A program made the translations under genes and the position numbers. A stretch of DNA of 64,000 nt from Taxawa tesnikishii (nom. ined.) (lineage: Eukaryota > Ascomycota > Dothideomycetes > Dothideales), in contig JAPDRO010000027.1 in the NCBI GenBank assembly GCA_030247885.1, positions 248,001 to 312,000 of the forward strand. The letters run 5' to 3'. Numbering within the stretch: position 1 is the first letter of the stretch; every line of letters starts with the position of its first letter. This document shows positions 23,356-34,488 of this stretch, in pieces. The notes beneath the pieces were generated by a model. The model did no database searches. It was not told where the DNA came from and saw only the letters and a program-made list of their open reading frames with translations.

Positions 23356-24297
23356 ATGTCTTCCAATTCCACTCACGGCGCCATCGTAGTCGCCGGCTCA
23401 GGCCCAGGCATCGGCTCCGTAAGTCTCCTCTTGCCCTCTCTCTCCCCCATCCTCTTTCGCATGCGCTGAATGCTGGATCAGGCATTCGCGGCCCACTTTG
23501 CCTCTCAAGGCTTCTCCAAAGCCATCCTACTCTCCCGCGACGCCTCTCGTCTCTCCTCAGACGCCGAAACCGTGCGCGCAGCCGCGCCGGGGCTGAAGTC
23601 GATATCGTCACTGTGGACCTTGCAGACACGGCCAGTGTCCCAAAGGCTTTGGAAGAGGTGGACAGGAAGCTGAAGGGCACGCCATTGGAGGTCGTGCTGT
23701 TCAACGCAGCCAGGGTTGGAGTTTCAAATCTGATCGAATGGAGCGTCGGAGAATTGGAGAGTGATCTCAAGGTCCATTGCTCAACACCCACGCTCCCATC
23801 GCAGGGGTCCAATACCACAGTAAGAAGTGACGAATGACTGACACTGCCCGCCACAGATCGCCGTCATATCCTGCTACGCCGTCGCCCAATGGGCCCTCCC
23901 ACAACTCCTCAAGCTCGCTAACTCACCACCCCACAAACCCGCCTTCTTCGTCACGAGCGGTCTCCTCCACAAGGATCCCTTCCCTCATCTGTTCTCGCTC
24001 TCCGCCTGCAAGGCCGCACAGTACAGCCTCGTCCACAGCATGTACAAAGAATACACAGGCAAGGGCGTGCACTGCGCTTTGATCGTGGTCGGAGGCAAAG
24101 TCAGCGACGAGGCTAAGGTGTGCAACAAGAGCAACATTGCCCAGGAGACATGGAAGCTGTATTTGCAAGAGAAAGGCAAATGGGACCTGGATATCGAGAT
24201 GTTGGATCCGGATTATGCGGACCACGTCAAGAACAGACGAGAGGAGGCGAGTGGGAGTGGATACGATGATGAGATTTGGAAGGCAAGGAGAACTTGA
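23356..24297 (+). CDS. Short-chain dehydrogenase/reductase-like protein (divergent)
   Basis: Three exons (23356-23418, 23482-23771, 23857-24297) encode about 264 residues. The N-terminus GAIVVAGSGPGIGS is the NAD(P)-binding glycine motif, followed by SKAILLSRDASRL and the NAARVG equivalent of the NAG motif. The catalytic YxxxK is not standard: the matching stretch reads FSLSACKAAQYSL, where Lys is kept but Tyr is Leu. A subgroup of fungal SDRs has this pattern (LFSLS-xKAAQ), so it may not be a mutation, but classical dehydrogenase chemistry is doubtful. One base appears missing at the G run 23589-23592 (APGAEVDIVTVDLAD after correction). The second intron has a weak GTCCAT donor. Cytosolic; substrate unknown. 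Confidence 0.75.
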
Positions 24298-25928
24298 TAC
24301 CGATGCTGGATGCATCTCCCAGGAGAGCGGCAAGCATGAGCACAATCGCGAGCAATTTCAAGTTCTGGCCTCCCTTGCGGTTACGTACCTTGCACGAGCT
24401 TGTCTTATGATGGCCCACATGCACAAAATCCAGCAAAGATATGTGTTGACGGCCGGCTCTCAAATTGACGCTGTAGCGAAGTAAGAAGTTGTTTATGAAC
24501 GGCCTATTGCGGGAAAAGCATGGGCTGAGATATGGCCCCGAGGGCGCGAATACATGAAGGTCAGGGAGCAGATATTGTATTTATGTTCTTTTCGACATTC
24601 AAACCACGTCTGGAAGTTCGGCATCTCATGTTCCCTACGGACAAATGCCATGTCTGCAGCTCAAACCGCTGTGCGGCATGAGGCAGTTCGTCCAGCATCG
24701 AAAGGTGCGTCTATAACCAGAAAGACATGCGACAAGGCGGACGCCGATCCGGAAGAGCTGACGAACAAGCTTTTTGGGGCTGGGAACGTGAGAGGCAGTA
24801 TGAATCGACTCTGAACGACGAATATCAGCATATGAAACTCGAGCTTTCGACCCACCAAATTGGAGGTTCTCGGGCACGCGATTCCGCTCCACCGAGCACG
24901 TTATCATGCGGCGCAGAAGTGAGTATTGGCTTATCTTGCGTTAACTCCAACTCGTGCGGCCGGTACTGCTCAGGGCTTTTTGAATGGAGAGACTTGCGGT
25001 ATTCTGACCCTTGTTTGATGTCGTGCTGGATGCAGTTAAGTCCGCACCGCATAGTTGGGATTGCGAGCCTCTGATGTGCGGAGTCGCGACCCTGAATAGC
25101 CACATCCAAGACGCCTCATCTGCCAAGTTGCCAGGCATGCCCATGCGGTAAGAGTTGGGGTGATCGACATGACTAATGGCGTGAATGAAGTGCTTAGAGT
25201 GCCGTATGGTTTCTTCGGCAAGCTTCTTCAATGGTGAACAGCCGCTGCGGGCATCAGATGCATCTGCTCCCGCGTCTCGATTGCCTGGACGTAGAGGAAA
25301 ATCGAGAGTATCAAGACATTGTGCCGCACGATTGATAGGAGATAGACTGCAAGCGTAGATGCAAGAGACTCCCTGTTGTGCTTTGCGCTGAGCAGGAGAG
25401 ACCTTGTTAACATATGAAAAGCATTGTGTCCACTCGGTATCCCATTTGAGACACCGAGCTTGATGCTACTTAGTTGAAGAGTATCCGGATTTTGGGCCGG
25501 AATCTCTTGTCCATTGCGTTGGAGCTGCAGAGATCTCGCGGAGTATAAGGATGGTCCTTAAAGATGATATGCAACGATTCGTTGCTCACCGTTCAGATAA
25601 TTACAGCTGTTATGGTATGGTCTGAAGTAAGCTTTTGCGACAAGCTTTCATACTCCCGATCCTTCGGCAATGGTAGCGAGTAGAGCCGCCTTGTGAATGC
25701 AAGATGCACACAGGACAAACTCTTGGCGTTTCGGTACAGCCTCGGGCCGGCGATACAAAAGCAACGATCCGTTATCTACTCATCATTTATATAGCGACGC
25801 GTCGCCACCTTTGGGATGGGAGAATGAATATAATGTATAACACCTAACACTTAACACTTAACAGATTCTAGAGAACAAAAACCAGATCAATAGACAGGAA
25901 TATCATCTTTTTACTGCAACATTCGAAA
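24298..25928. other. Intergenic, no convincing gene
   Basis: No frame with recognisable features. Fairly AT-rich toward the right end, with a tandem-like ACACCTAACACTTAACACTTAAC run near 25838-25863 just upstream of the hydroxyacid dehydrogenase gene. Confidence 0.5.
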
Positions 25929-27278
25929 ATGACATCGTCAAGGACAGAGCAAAAGGAGGACCCCATTACCGTAGATGAGATAACAGCCATCGCAAAACGA
26001 AAGCTTCCAACCAATGTGTACGATTACTATGCCTGTGGTTCCGACGAGCAGCAGGCGGTGGATCGGAATATCCGTCAATTCAACAGGCGCGTATTTCCAC
26101 AATGTCTCACGATAGCCGACAATTGATGCAGCATTCTGACTCGTCAAGACAGACTGCTCGTCCTTCCAAGAGCATTGATAGACGTTACATCAGTCGACTC
26201 AAGCACGCATTTGTTCGGCACACGATACGAGCTACCCATCGGCTTCGCGCCCAGTGCGATGCAAAAGCTGGCCGGAGGGAACGGGGAGCTGGACGTGGCG
26301 GCAGCAGCGAGAAACCTAAACCTGAACATGACACTGTCGTCGCAATCGACGTGTAGTCTAGAAGACGTGATGCAGACGGTGGGCCGAGAGCGAGCGACTC
26401 CGGACCTGTGGATGCAGATCTATCTCACGCGCGATCCGGAAAAGAGCATTCCGCTCATCAAGAGAGCTGAAGGTGCGTCTTATCTACCCGACTCCTTGCC
26501 CGTGGCCGGGCAGAGATGGTCACGGCTGACATTGATCCTCCTCTTCACAGACGCAGGATACAAAGCCCTAGTCGTGACATGTGACACTCCCGTCCTAGGC
26601 AACCGCCTGAACGAACGCAAGACCCCGCTCGTGCTCCCCAAAGGCCTCCGTCTCGCCAATATCAATCCAGCGCCTGCCGACGACGACGACGACAAGAAGG
26701 AGCGCAAGCCGACATTCAACCGCCTTCTCATGGACGCTCGCACGGCGGCCGACGCAAGACACATCGTCGACTCGGCCGGGCCCTCCATGCACAGCTCCTC
26801 CCTGACCTGGGAGAAGACGCTTCCCTGGCTGCGAAAAGCGACGCCCATGAAGGTGATCCTGAAGGGCATCATGACGCCCGAAGACGCGTTGCTGGCCGTC
26901 GAACACGGCGCCGATGCCATCATCGTGTCCAACCACGGCGGAAGACAGTTGGACGACTCGCCTGCGACCATTGAAGTGCTGCAGGGGATCGCCGAGGCCG
27001 TTGCCGGACGTATCCCCGTCATCTTTGACGGTGGTGTCAGGCGTGGTAGCGACGTGTTCAAGGCGCTTGCGCTAGGCGCGAACTTTGTCTTGATTGGGAG
27101 ACCGGTGCTTTGGGGGCTTGCGTACAAGGGCAGGGAGGGCGTTGAGGCGGTGGCGAATATCTTGGAGAGAGAGCTGAACCGGACGATGGCGTTGGCGGGC
27201 GTTACGAAAGTAAAGGACATCAAGAAGAGCAGCCTGGCCGTCGCGAGGACGGATACGTTCGGTCTTGCGAGGTTGTAG
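25929..27278 (+). CDS. FMN-dependent 2-hydroxyacid dehydrogenase (glycolate/lactate oxidase family)
   Basis: The first exon starts MTSSRTEQKEDPITVDEI and carries VYDYYACGSDEQQAVDRN. After an intron comes ALIDVTSVDSSTHLFGTRY, PIGFAPSAMQKLA, then LKGIMTPEDALLAVEHGAD and the catalytic SNHGGRQLD (active-site His and substrate-binding Arg), then the phosphate-binding IFDGGVRRGSDVFKAL...IGRP. These are the full FMN_dh signatures; family members oxidise L-2-hydroxyacids such as glycolate or lactate. A second intron (26473-26550, 78 bp) has no stop and a length divisible by three. The first junction (about 26087-26152) is unclear: either a GC-AG intron, giving 401 residues, or a GTATTT donor with one missing base in exon 1, giving 404. 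No signal peptide or obvious SKL peroxisomal tail (ends GLARL). Confidence 0.9.
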
Positions 27279-28807
27279 ATGTTCTTGCGGATTCTGTTCG
27301 TAGATCAGTCTTGAATGCTTGCTGACTTTGAGTGAATGCGTTGGATTCATGCAATCTCTGCGTGTGAACTACGCACATCATCTTGCACACTGAAGTTGAG
27401 GGGATGCCGGTCGAGGGACTTTTGGAGATGGTAAGGTTTTCATCTCGAGTTCATACGTTGTGGTTGATGAGATGAGAAGATGAGTGCTGGCAGCGTCCCA
27501 CGCGGGCGTTGAGAGCATACGGATTACACTCGTCTATGGTACACTCGAGCTACCTATACACAGATGCTCGTGCTCTCGTTGTGGTGCTCTCTGGTTGCCC
27601 TCCCGCTTGATCCCTATGCTTGCGGGCGCGTCACTGGGTCACGAAGTGAATGATTTCGGAGCGCGAGCTGAGGTAATGGCCAACTGCTGGTAGCTGTACA
27701 GCCTAAAAGGAGAAAGAGAACAAGTAGTACTTGTCGCGTGACCAGCGGTAAGGATATGATCTGACATGACTGAGATGCTGCTGAAAAGTGATTAGTAGTG
27801 AGGCAAGACACGCGAGAGAAGTACTTTCGCTGGACGCTCATGCCTGAGACGCCCGTGCAAGGCAAGCTCGTGCGTGGGAAGCTCGTGCAATGTGGAAGTA
27901 ATGGTACTTGAGCGCATATAGGCACAAGGAGATGCAATCAGGCAGGACTCCCACGCCTGCTGTGATAGCGCGTTTTTCCAATCCGGTAGTAGTTGCATAT
28001 CTTGTAGAAGAGATAGCTTGCCCACTTAACGGAGAGCTCATCTCGAGACGGCGCAGTACTAAGTCTAGCTCCTTTTTCAAGCCGCATGAAGCAGCAACCA
28101 CGCCTCTTTAGTGTGCGTGTATGCGGGATGTTCGGTAATGCGTAGAACGAAGAGAAGCAGGACACCGTGGATAACATACGCAAAACAGCCAAGGCGATAT
28201 TGTCTGAGCTGCTCGTTTTCCCGATGATCATTGTCCACATCATCTTACTTTCACCCTTTCTTAACAAGACACCGGCGGGCATCATGGCACTGGAGATGGC
28301 AGCACAGAATGCATGATGTGTACAAAAGAGTTTAGACATTATCAGCTTACATACAGCTACTCCATCCAAGTCGTCTCCATTCATCTCTCAGCACCCATTA
28401 CCAGCTTGGTCTCTCGTGTATCTAAATAGGAAACATGAGTAGTGATTCATCATGGGGTGCGGACTTTTTGGCAGTATGGCCTTGCGATCCCGTTGCACTC
28501 GTGGCCGGATGCACATCCAGGAGCTTCAAGCTCTAGATGGTGCAGCCAGTCCGTGTACCCGAAGTTGGTGATTGCTTGGTTCGGCTCTAATAGCAGGCTA
28601 CTGGCTTGTCCGTTAGAGTTGTTGGAGGTGTCGAGAGTGCCGTCCTGCTTGTTCAAGGTGAAGCAGGAGAGTTTTTCGTGATAGCTGTGTCCATCATCCG
28701 CGGATTGCTCTCGAGCCTTGGGCCTCGATGGGGATTTGGTGCCGCCCGGCAGGGTCGCAGGTGGTGGAAGGCTTGCAATGGTCTTCCTTGTCGCAACTCA
28801 ATTGCAT
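27279..28807. other. Intergenic between convergent genes, no convincing gene
   Basis: No gene supported. Contains two AGCTCGTGC words 15 bp apart (27865 and 27880), the reverse complement of the GCACGAGCT word found near 21.0 kb. Confidence 0.5.
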
Positions 28808-30184
28808 TTAGTGAACAACCCTCGCCAGGTTGCCCCAGCTCTGCCTGCGCGTAGAGCCTCCATCGCCGCGATCATGACTCTCGATATCGTACGTCGTGTG
28901 CACGATGATGTTGTCTTTTCCGCCAACTATCATCTCCTGACTGGCGCTCCTGCTGATGGAGCTCTTCCCCGTCCGGTTGCCCATCTCGATGTCCTTACTT
29001 GCACCGCTGGGGTCGGACTCGGAGAGTCTTTTACCTTTCCACTGGCTCCAAATACTCGCGCCGCTCTTTGAGTTGGCAGACGGACGAGTTGATGGAGCAG
29101 ATGGATCATACGGACCCCAGGTCCAGAAAGACCGCGAGAAGAGAGGACGAAGGATGGGAATGTTGATCGCGAAGATTCCGATGATGGTCTCCCTGACTCC
29201 CCAGCGGTTGATGTTCCCGGCGGAGGGTTCGGCGTCGAGCGAGTAGACGACACGAACGATGGCGGCGATGATGACGAACAATCCAGAGGACAAGATGAGG
29301 CCGATAACGAACTTCTTGCGGATTGGGATCTTGAGTTGCCAGAGCATCGGGATCGGGATGGAGAGGAGGGCGGCGTCGGTCAGGATGTTGAGTACGGCGA
29401 CAACGATGAAGTTTTGTGGCCTGAAACTGCATTTCCAGGGAGGGATGGGGACGACTTGCCAGTTCAGGTGGATGCTGAAAAGGTCAGGGAGGGATTTGAG
29501 AAGGGGGATGAGACACGTACGGGTGGCAGCCTAGGGAGACGGTTAGGAAGACAGCAAGGTAGGTTGTTCCAGTGATCCAGAAGAGGTAGCGGACCATTGT
29601 GCTGTGAAGAGAACCGAGCGTCAGGCGCTTGCTGTGGGAATGGTTAGGAGTGGGACTTAGCAGCGGGAGCATGGGAGTACGCACTAGAAGAAAAGCATGG
29701 TGAACTTCATGCACCATATCAGAGATGTGTAGCTGTACCAAGCAGTGAGCTCGAGTTTGGAGCCGTAAGTCAGCCTGGCAATGTCGGCCTTGGTGAGCGT
29801 GTCGACCATGTCGGGAGTAACATCGACATTCTGTCCGGTGTAATCTGTAGTCGTATGTCAGAGCAAGGTCATTCCAGTTGAAAGCGCTCGACGTACAAAC
29901 GATTGTGACAACGGCGGCATCCATGGTGTAGAACAATACCGTCTGAGAAGCTTGGGTCAGTCATACCGGCTGTATGGCTAGGGTCAGATAGATACACACC
30001 CCGATAGTCATGTAATCGTCTCCCTGGAAGCCCTTGAAGCCGACAGTCCGAATGCGAACAGCATAGCGTGTCAGGAGAATGATTATTCCCAGGACGAACC
30101 ACGCCTGTAATTTGAATAAGTGTACGATCTGGTTCAATACGGTGAGCGCACACAAACCCAGATCTCGTAGAGTTCGGTATCCAT
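28808..30184 (-). CDS. PTH11-like / rhodopsin-domain seven-TM integral membrane protein
   Basis: Six exons (30184-30158, 30104-30000, 29942-29897, 29844-29685, 29631-29521, 29474-28808) join perfectly in frame to 371 residues, with introns of 46-57 bp. Seven hydrophobic segments lie at about residues 10-27, 43-60, 95-112, 125-147, 170-195, 200-224 and 238-258. The fungal rhodopsin-domain signatures are visible: RYAVRIRTVGFKGFQGDDYM after TM1, then LTDAALLSIPIPMLWQLKIP and KKFVIGLILSSGLFVIIAAIVR. The C-terminal ~100 residues are Ser/Arg-rich and cytosolic. Family members are putative surface receptors or transporters; only a few (such as Magnaporthe PTH11) have known roles. It lacks an N-terminal CFEM domain. 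Ligand unknown. Confidence 0.88.
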
Positions 30185-31663
30185 GGTGAGAGATTGTTTT
30201 GAGGATCGAGTACTGTTGCCCTCGAACAAGACAAGGAACAGGTGGATATCAAAGGACGGCCTGTAGCCTTTTGAGAGATGACGGAAAAAGGGTCGCACCC
30301 AGTAGGCCCCGGCGCTGAAACGGTCAATGCAGGAACTACTGCATTGTTGAAGGAGCCGGCATGGTAGGCAGGCGATAGTAAGCCGGTCCGTGGAGGTACC
30401 CGTGAATAGCATCGATCGACGACGGCCAGACCTCCCATCGACTCTGTGCAGGATGACCGTGCTTTCGTCGGAAACATTCAAGATCCTCAAGGTAGTAATC
30501 GTTTTTCATTGATCCCGTTGCTCCGCGGTTCTCCGTTTGAGTCTCTTGTAAGCACGGATCATCACCTCGTGTGGAGAGGACTAGACAGCATTGATGCTTG
30601 GAGATTCGGAGGCGTTTCTGGCATGCCGGAAGTGTTTCGCGAAGCGCGCAGAAGCATCAACCAGGTTCGCGCAAGAATCGGCGGCAAATCATGGAGCAAG
30701 CGTGGCAGATCATGGCAGATCATGGCGTGCATAGCCTATGTCCCTGGTGGTCCGCTCTCCGGGGAGGGAGCAGGCCGGGGCGTACGGCTCGCCAGGGATT
30801 TGAGAAAGAAAGCGCCCGTCCAGATCAAGCAACAACATTGACTTCAGGGCCGGTAGTGCCGTGTTCCGAAACTTGACCTGTCTTAGCAGACACCAACACA
30901 TGCGCTGGGAATGAGTCATTCAACTGGAGCGTTAGAGCTTGACCTGCCGTCCTTCTAGACATGCTTGAACGTGTTGTATCATTTGCAGAGTCTCCTGTTG
31001 TTTCCTGCACAGGCCATTGCACACGAGTATACGTGAGCTCGGCGGGAAGGCCATGCCCTTGCGGGCGCGGCGTACGCGTCGTGCCACGTCCGCGAGGCGT
31101 GGTTAACCCGCAGCGCTGTCGGTGATTCACTACTAGATGCAGTATCGAGTCATGGACTATCTGCATACGTCCGTACGTGCTTGGTGGGAAGAAACAGCTG
31201 GTTCGAGCCAAGCAAAGCATCCAAGATAGGCATCGAAACATTGCCCGTTTTGAGCGGCACAGCGAACGATCTGTAGAGCAAACGGTGGCATCATGTCTCA
31301 TCCCTCGTGGTCGTCGGGGAGGTTTGAGTTGAGTGAATTACAACAGTAACGCTTAGTTCACCTAGGGCTGCAACGATCGAAGTCAAATCAAAGCAGAGTC
31401 CACAGGGCGATGGTATATACCCTAGTCGTCAAGCTAAGGAAGCTTGGCCATACGTACCGGACCCTCGCATGGTCGGTTCCCGACATACTGTAATTCGCAC
31501 TAAATCTAATATTGCACGTTTTCGCGTTAGAATGCTCCAATGACGACGCCATACAACTGATCCGTTGCCGGCAGATCCTCCGCGCTTCCCCGTCGCAATC
31601 CAGACTGACGTTGTCTGACTGTCCTGCCCGCCGCAATACACACCGTCGCATTGCGGCACAGCA
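30185..31663. other. Intergenic, divergent promoters, no convincing gene
   Basis: Upstream regions of the PTH11-like gene (minus) and of the basic protein gene (plus). No frame shows recognisable features. Confidence 0.5.
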
Positions 31664-32490
31664 ATGCCTATCAACACGCGCAGTCGCGCAAAGCAGGCAC
31701 ACATCGAAGACTTCGCCAACATTTCCAAAGATGCTCAAACCCCTCCGAAACAGGAGCCGAAGAAGCGACCTAGCACACGCAAGCGCGCATCAACATCAGC
31801 TTCTCCCGTAGCGAAGAAGCAACGCACACGCGCCCAAACACCACCTTCGGATCATCAAGCCAAGCAAACCAAATTGACCTCCTCGCCCCCGTCGACCTCG
31901 TCCAAACCTGGAAACCGCGATGACGGACCTCCCATCCTGATCAATCGCGCTCCTGTCCTCGATCTCTGGGCCAGCACCGTGGCGCGGTTCCTCCACCCAG
32001 AGTTGGAATGGTCTACCTGCCTCAGTGCGGGTAGCGCCGTCGCATCCCTGTGCGCGGTGTCTAAGGGTCGTGCGATTGGGAAGATCGATACCTCGGATTC
32101 GGAACAAAAACGCAAGGAGAAGGACAAACGGAAGAAGGAGGAGGAGGAGGAGGAGGAGGAGGAGGAGGAGGAGGCTGAGCTTGATAAAATCGAGATCATG
32201 GGCTTCAAGCTGTATCTGAGAGAAGGCCTTGTTGTTGTCGGAGGCAGCAAGAAGCCGGCAAACGAGGCGGCGCAGAAGAAGAAGTTTGGCGAAGAGGAAT
32301 ATGAGAGGGCGAAGAGAGTGTTTGAGGACGCATTAAAGAGTTGGGAGCACGACAAGGATGCGTTGAATGAGAAGGCTTTCGATTTCTATGAGAAGTTTCG
32401 TCCGAATGTGGCGGCTGGGAAGCAGGGGTGGGGGAGGAAGGGGAGCTCGAGCTCGATCGAGTGCGAGAGACAATCACGAAGCGCGAGTGA
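31664..32490 (+). CDS. Conserved fungal protein, basic disordered N-terminus plus small helical domain
   Basis: The frame starts MPINTRSRAKQAHIEDFANI and has a Lys/Arg/Pro-rich, nuclear-localisation-like N-terminus (KKRPSTRKRAS, VAKKQRTR). The conserved part is INRAPVLDLWASTVARFLHP...CLSAGSAVASLCAVSKGRAIG, then MGFKLYLREGLVVVGG and EEEYERAKRVFEDAL. I recognise this as a conserved ascomycete protein of unknown function. A 12-residue Glu run is encoded by a GAG microsatellite (about 32137-32172). At the G run 32440-32443 one base seems missing; with it the protein ends GELELDRVRETITKRE at a TGA at 32488-32490, about 275 residues, instead of running on to about 32716 through unlikely Ser/Arg-rich sequence. 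Probably nuclear; no activity can be assigned. Confidence 0.72.
32137..32172 (+). repeat. (GAG)n microsatellite encoding poly-Glu
   Basis: About twelve uninterrupted GAG codons inside the coding sequence, between a Lys-rich segment and the conserved LDKIEIMGFKLYL region. Such trinucleotide tracts vary in length between strains without breaking the frame. Confidence 0.9.
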
Positions 32491-34488
32491 TGGTGGCGGA
32501 ACGAAGAGACAGCACGATAAGTTCTTGACATCAATCCACGTCCGTGGTCTCGGTATCGTCTCGAACCGAAGCCGCACCCGTGAAGTGCCTCGCTCAACAC
32601 CTGGAGTTCCGAATGGCAATCACTCCAGCACCGCTGCAAGCCAGGCCAGCATCAGTTGGTTCCGAGCGTGCAGGTGGACAACATGCTATACGGCATCATC
32701 CATCGTCCCTGGCTGAAAGGAGCCGGGGGTACCTGACTAAGCGATTTAAGGCAGATTGGAGCATACACACTGCCACCAACAACCCTGACCGTGCCTCGGC
32801 TACAGGGTAAGGTTGCCCTGGATGCCGCTACTGCAATGCTCATTTCGATGTCGTCCATCCATTTCCAACCCTTCCAACCTTACGGACCCCAGTATTCAGA
32901 CCACGCCACTGCTATTGCAGAATGGTCAGCACATGCCTCAAAACCAGATCATCACATGCGCTATGTCGGACAGTAGCCGTGGTCACGATGGCAACATGTG
33001 GTCACGCTGGCCTCGGCGCTTTCGGGAGTGTAGTCTGGATGGATTTACCTACATTTAATCCCTCACACTCCACCACCTTCTTCCTCGCCCAACAGCAACA
33101 ACGACCACTGGTTCGACAACCTCGATTTGCAGCACGTGACTCTGCTCGGCCTCATTCCCGCATCAGCCTTCTATTGCTGGTCCTGAAAAGGGGTGACTCA
33201 CAGCAGCGACGAGCCGTCAAATGTGTAAAGCACCCACCATACAGTCTCCCGTTACGGACACATCACAATCCACGGTGGCTGACCGCAGCAACGATAACGA
33301 TGACGCCAACAGTAACTGGGATCGGGAGGTCTTCTATCACAACTAAGCAACCACTTCCATCACCTTCCAGCGAAGCTGAGTCGTGCCCTCCATCGCATAC
33401 ATCAACGCTTGTCCTTCTCCCGAAGCCGTTGGTATTGAAAAAACTAAGTTCAAGCGGATGTGGCTCACGCATGCGATCCCGCTGTGGCTGAAAGGGTGGT
33501 GACGCCTGGGGAAGGGATATCGTCGAACTCAGTTCCTTTAGCAGATCAATCCAGAGAGGAACAAAACATACATTGACCGTCGTTGCAGAGGACCGGCAGG
33601 CTGGATCAGTTCGCTTGTTCGTAGCGATACTGAACAACCCAGCCGGAGCCGCAACGGCAGAGACTGTGCCGCAACCAAAGCCAGGACGTTCAACATGATT
33701 GCGGTTTATTCTCGATCGTGGCACAATGGCAGGTATTCGGGGACAGCGTAGGATCTCGAGTTCGGTAACGGTTTCGAGAACGTTGATATGAGAAGAGAAG
33801 AGCGGATTGCGGCGGCAAGACAGAGGTTTTATATCCACCAAGAACAAGCTTTGTCGTTGCAGGCAAGCGTACCAGATCGTACCATCTTGCCACGCACCTG
33901 CGATAAAGGCTCTCGATACTATCTCTGTCTAGGCTCAGCAAAGAGCAGCCGCAATTCAATGCAACCCTCCTGTGACGACGAACTCTCTGCTTCGCAGGGC
34001 ATCCGTAGCGGTCCGTTCGACAAGTTTGTACAAGCAGTGCGGTTACCGAAAGAATGTGCTGTATCCGACTGTTGAATGTCGTTGCGCAAGAACGTGTTGC
34101 GACCCTGGGCGTGAAAGCTTCGAAAGAAACCCGAGAACGCCGAAATACGATGGGACAACCCATGACTCGATGATGTGGTATGGCCTTCTGTTTGTGCGAC
34201 GAAACTGCACATACCAATCTCAAAGTGGAAGTATGACTCGAGACGCATGGATCGATCGGAACGCATGCATGCAGATCCGGCCATTGCATTCCACATCATG
34301 GTAAGTATCTGTAATCCATATTCGTTTGGTGGAGAAGGCTCCCCAGCTCACCATAACCAATGCGTCCAACAAGTGTTTGTCGCCCCTCTCGGCTCGAATA
34401 CAGGTGTGAAAGCATGCAGGGTGTTGATCGAAGCGGTGGATCATCTGCTAAAAGTCTCTATGTAGACGAGGGATTCATGCCTCATTGT
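32491..34488. other. Intergenic between convergent genes, 2 kb without a convincing gene
   Basis: Frames up to about 200 codons occur on both strands, but none has a domain, signal peptide or sensible intron pattern. The left end is probably 3' UTR of the basic protein gene. Confidence 0.45.

Noticed and set aside
33263-34289. Overlapping minus-strand frames of 194-199 codons
   Set aside because: Cys/Arg/Ser-rich random-looking text, mutually conflicting, no exons that join in phase.
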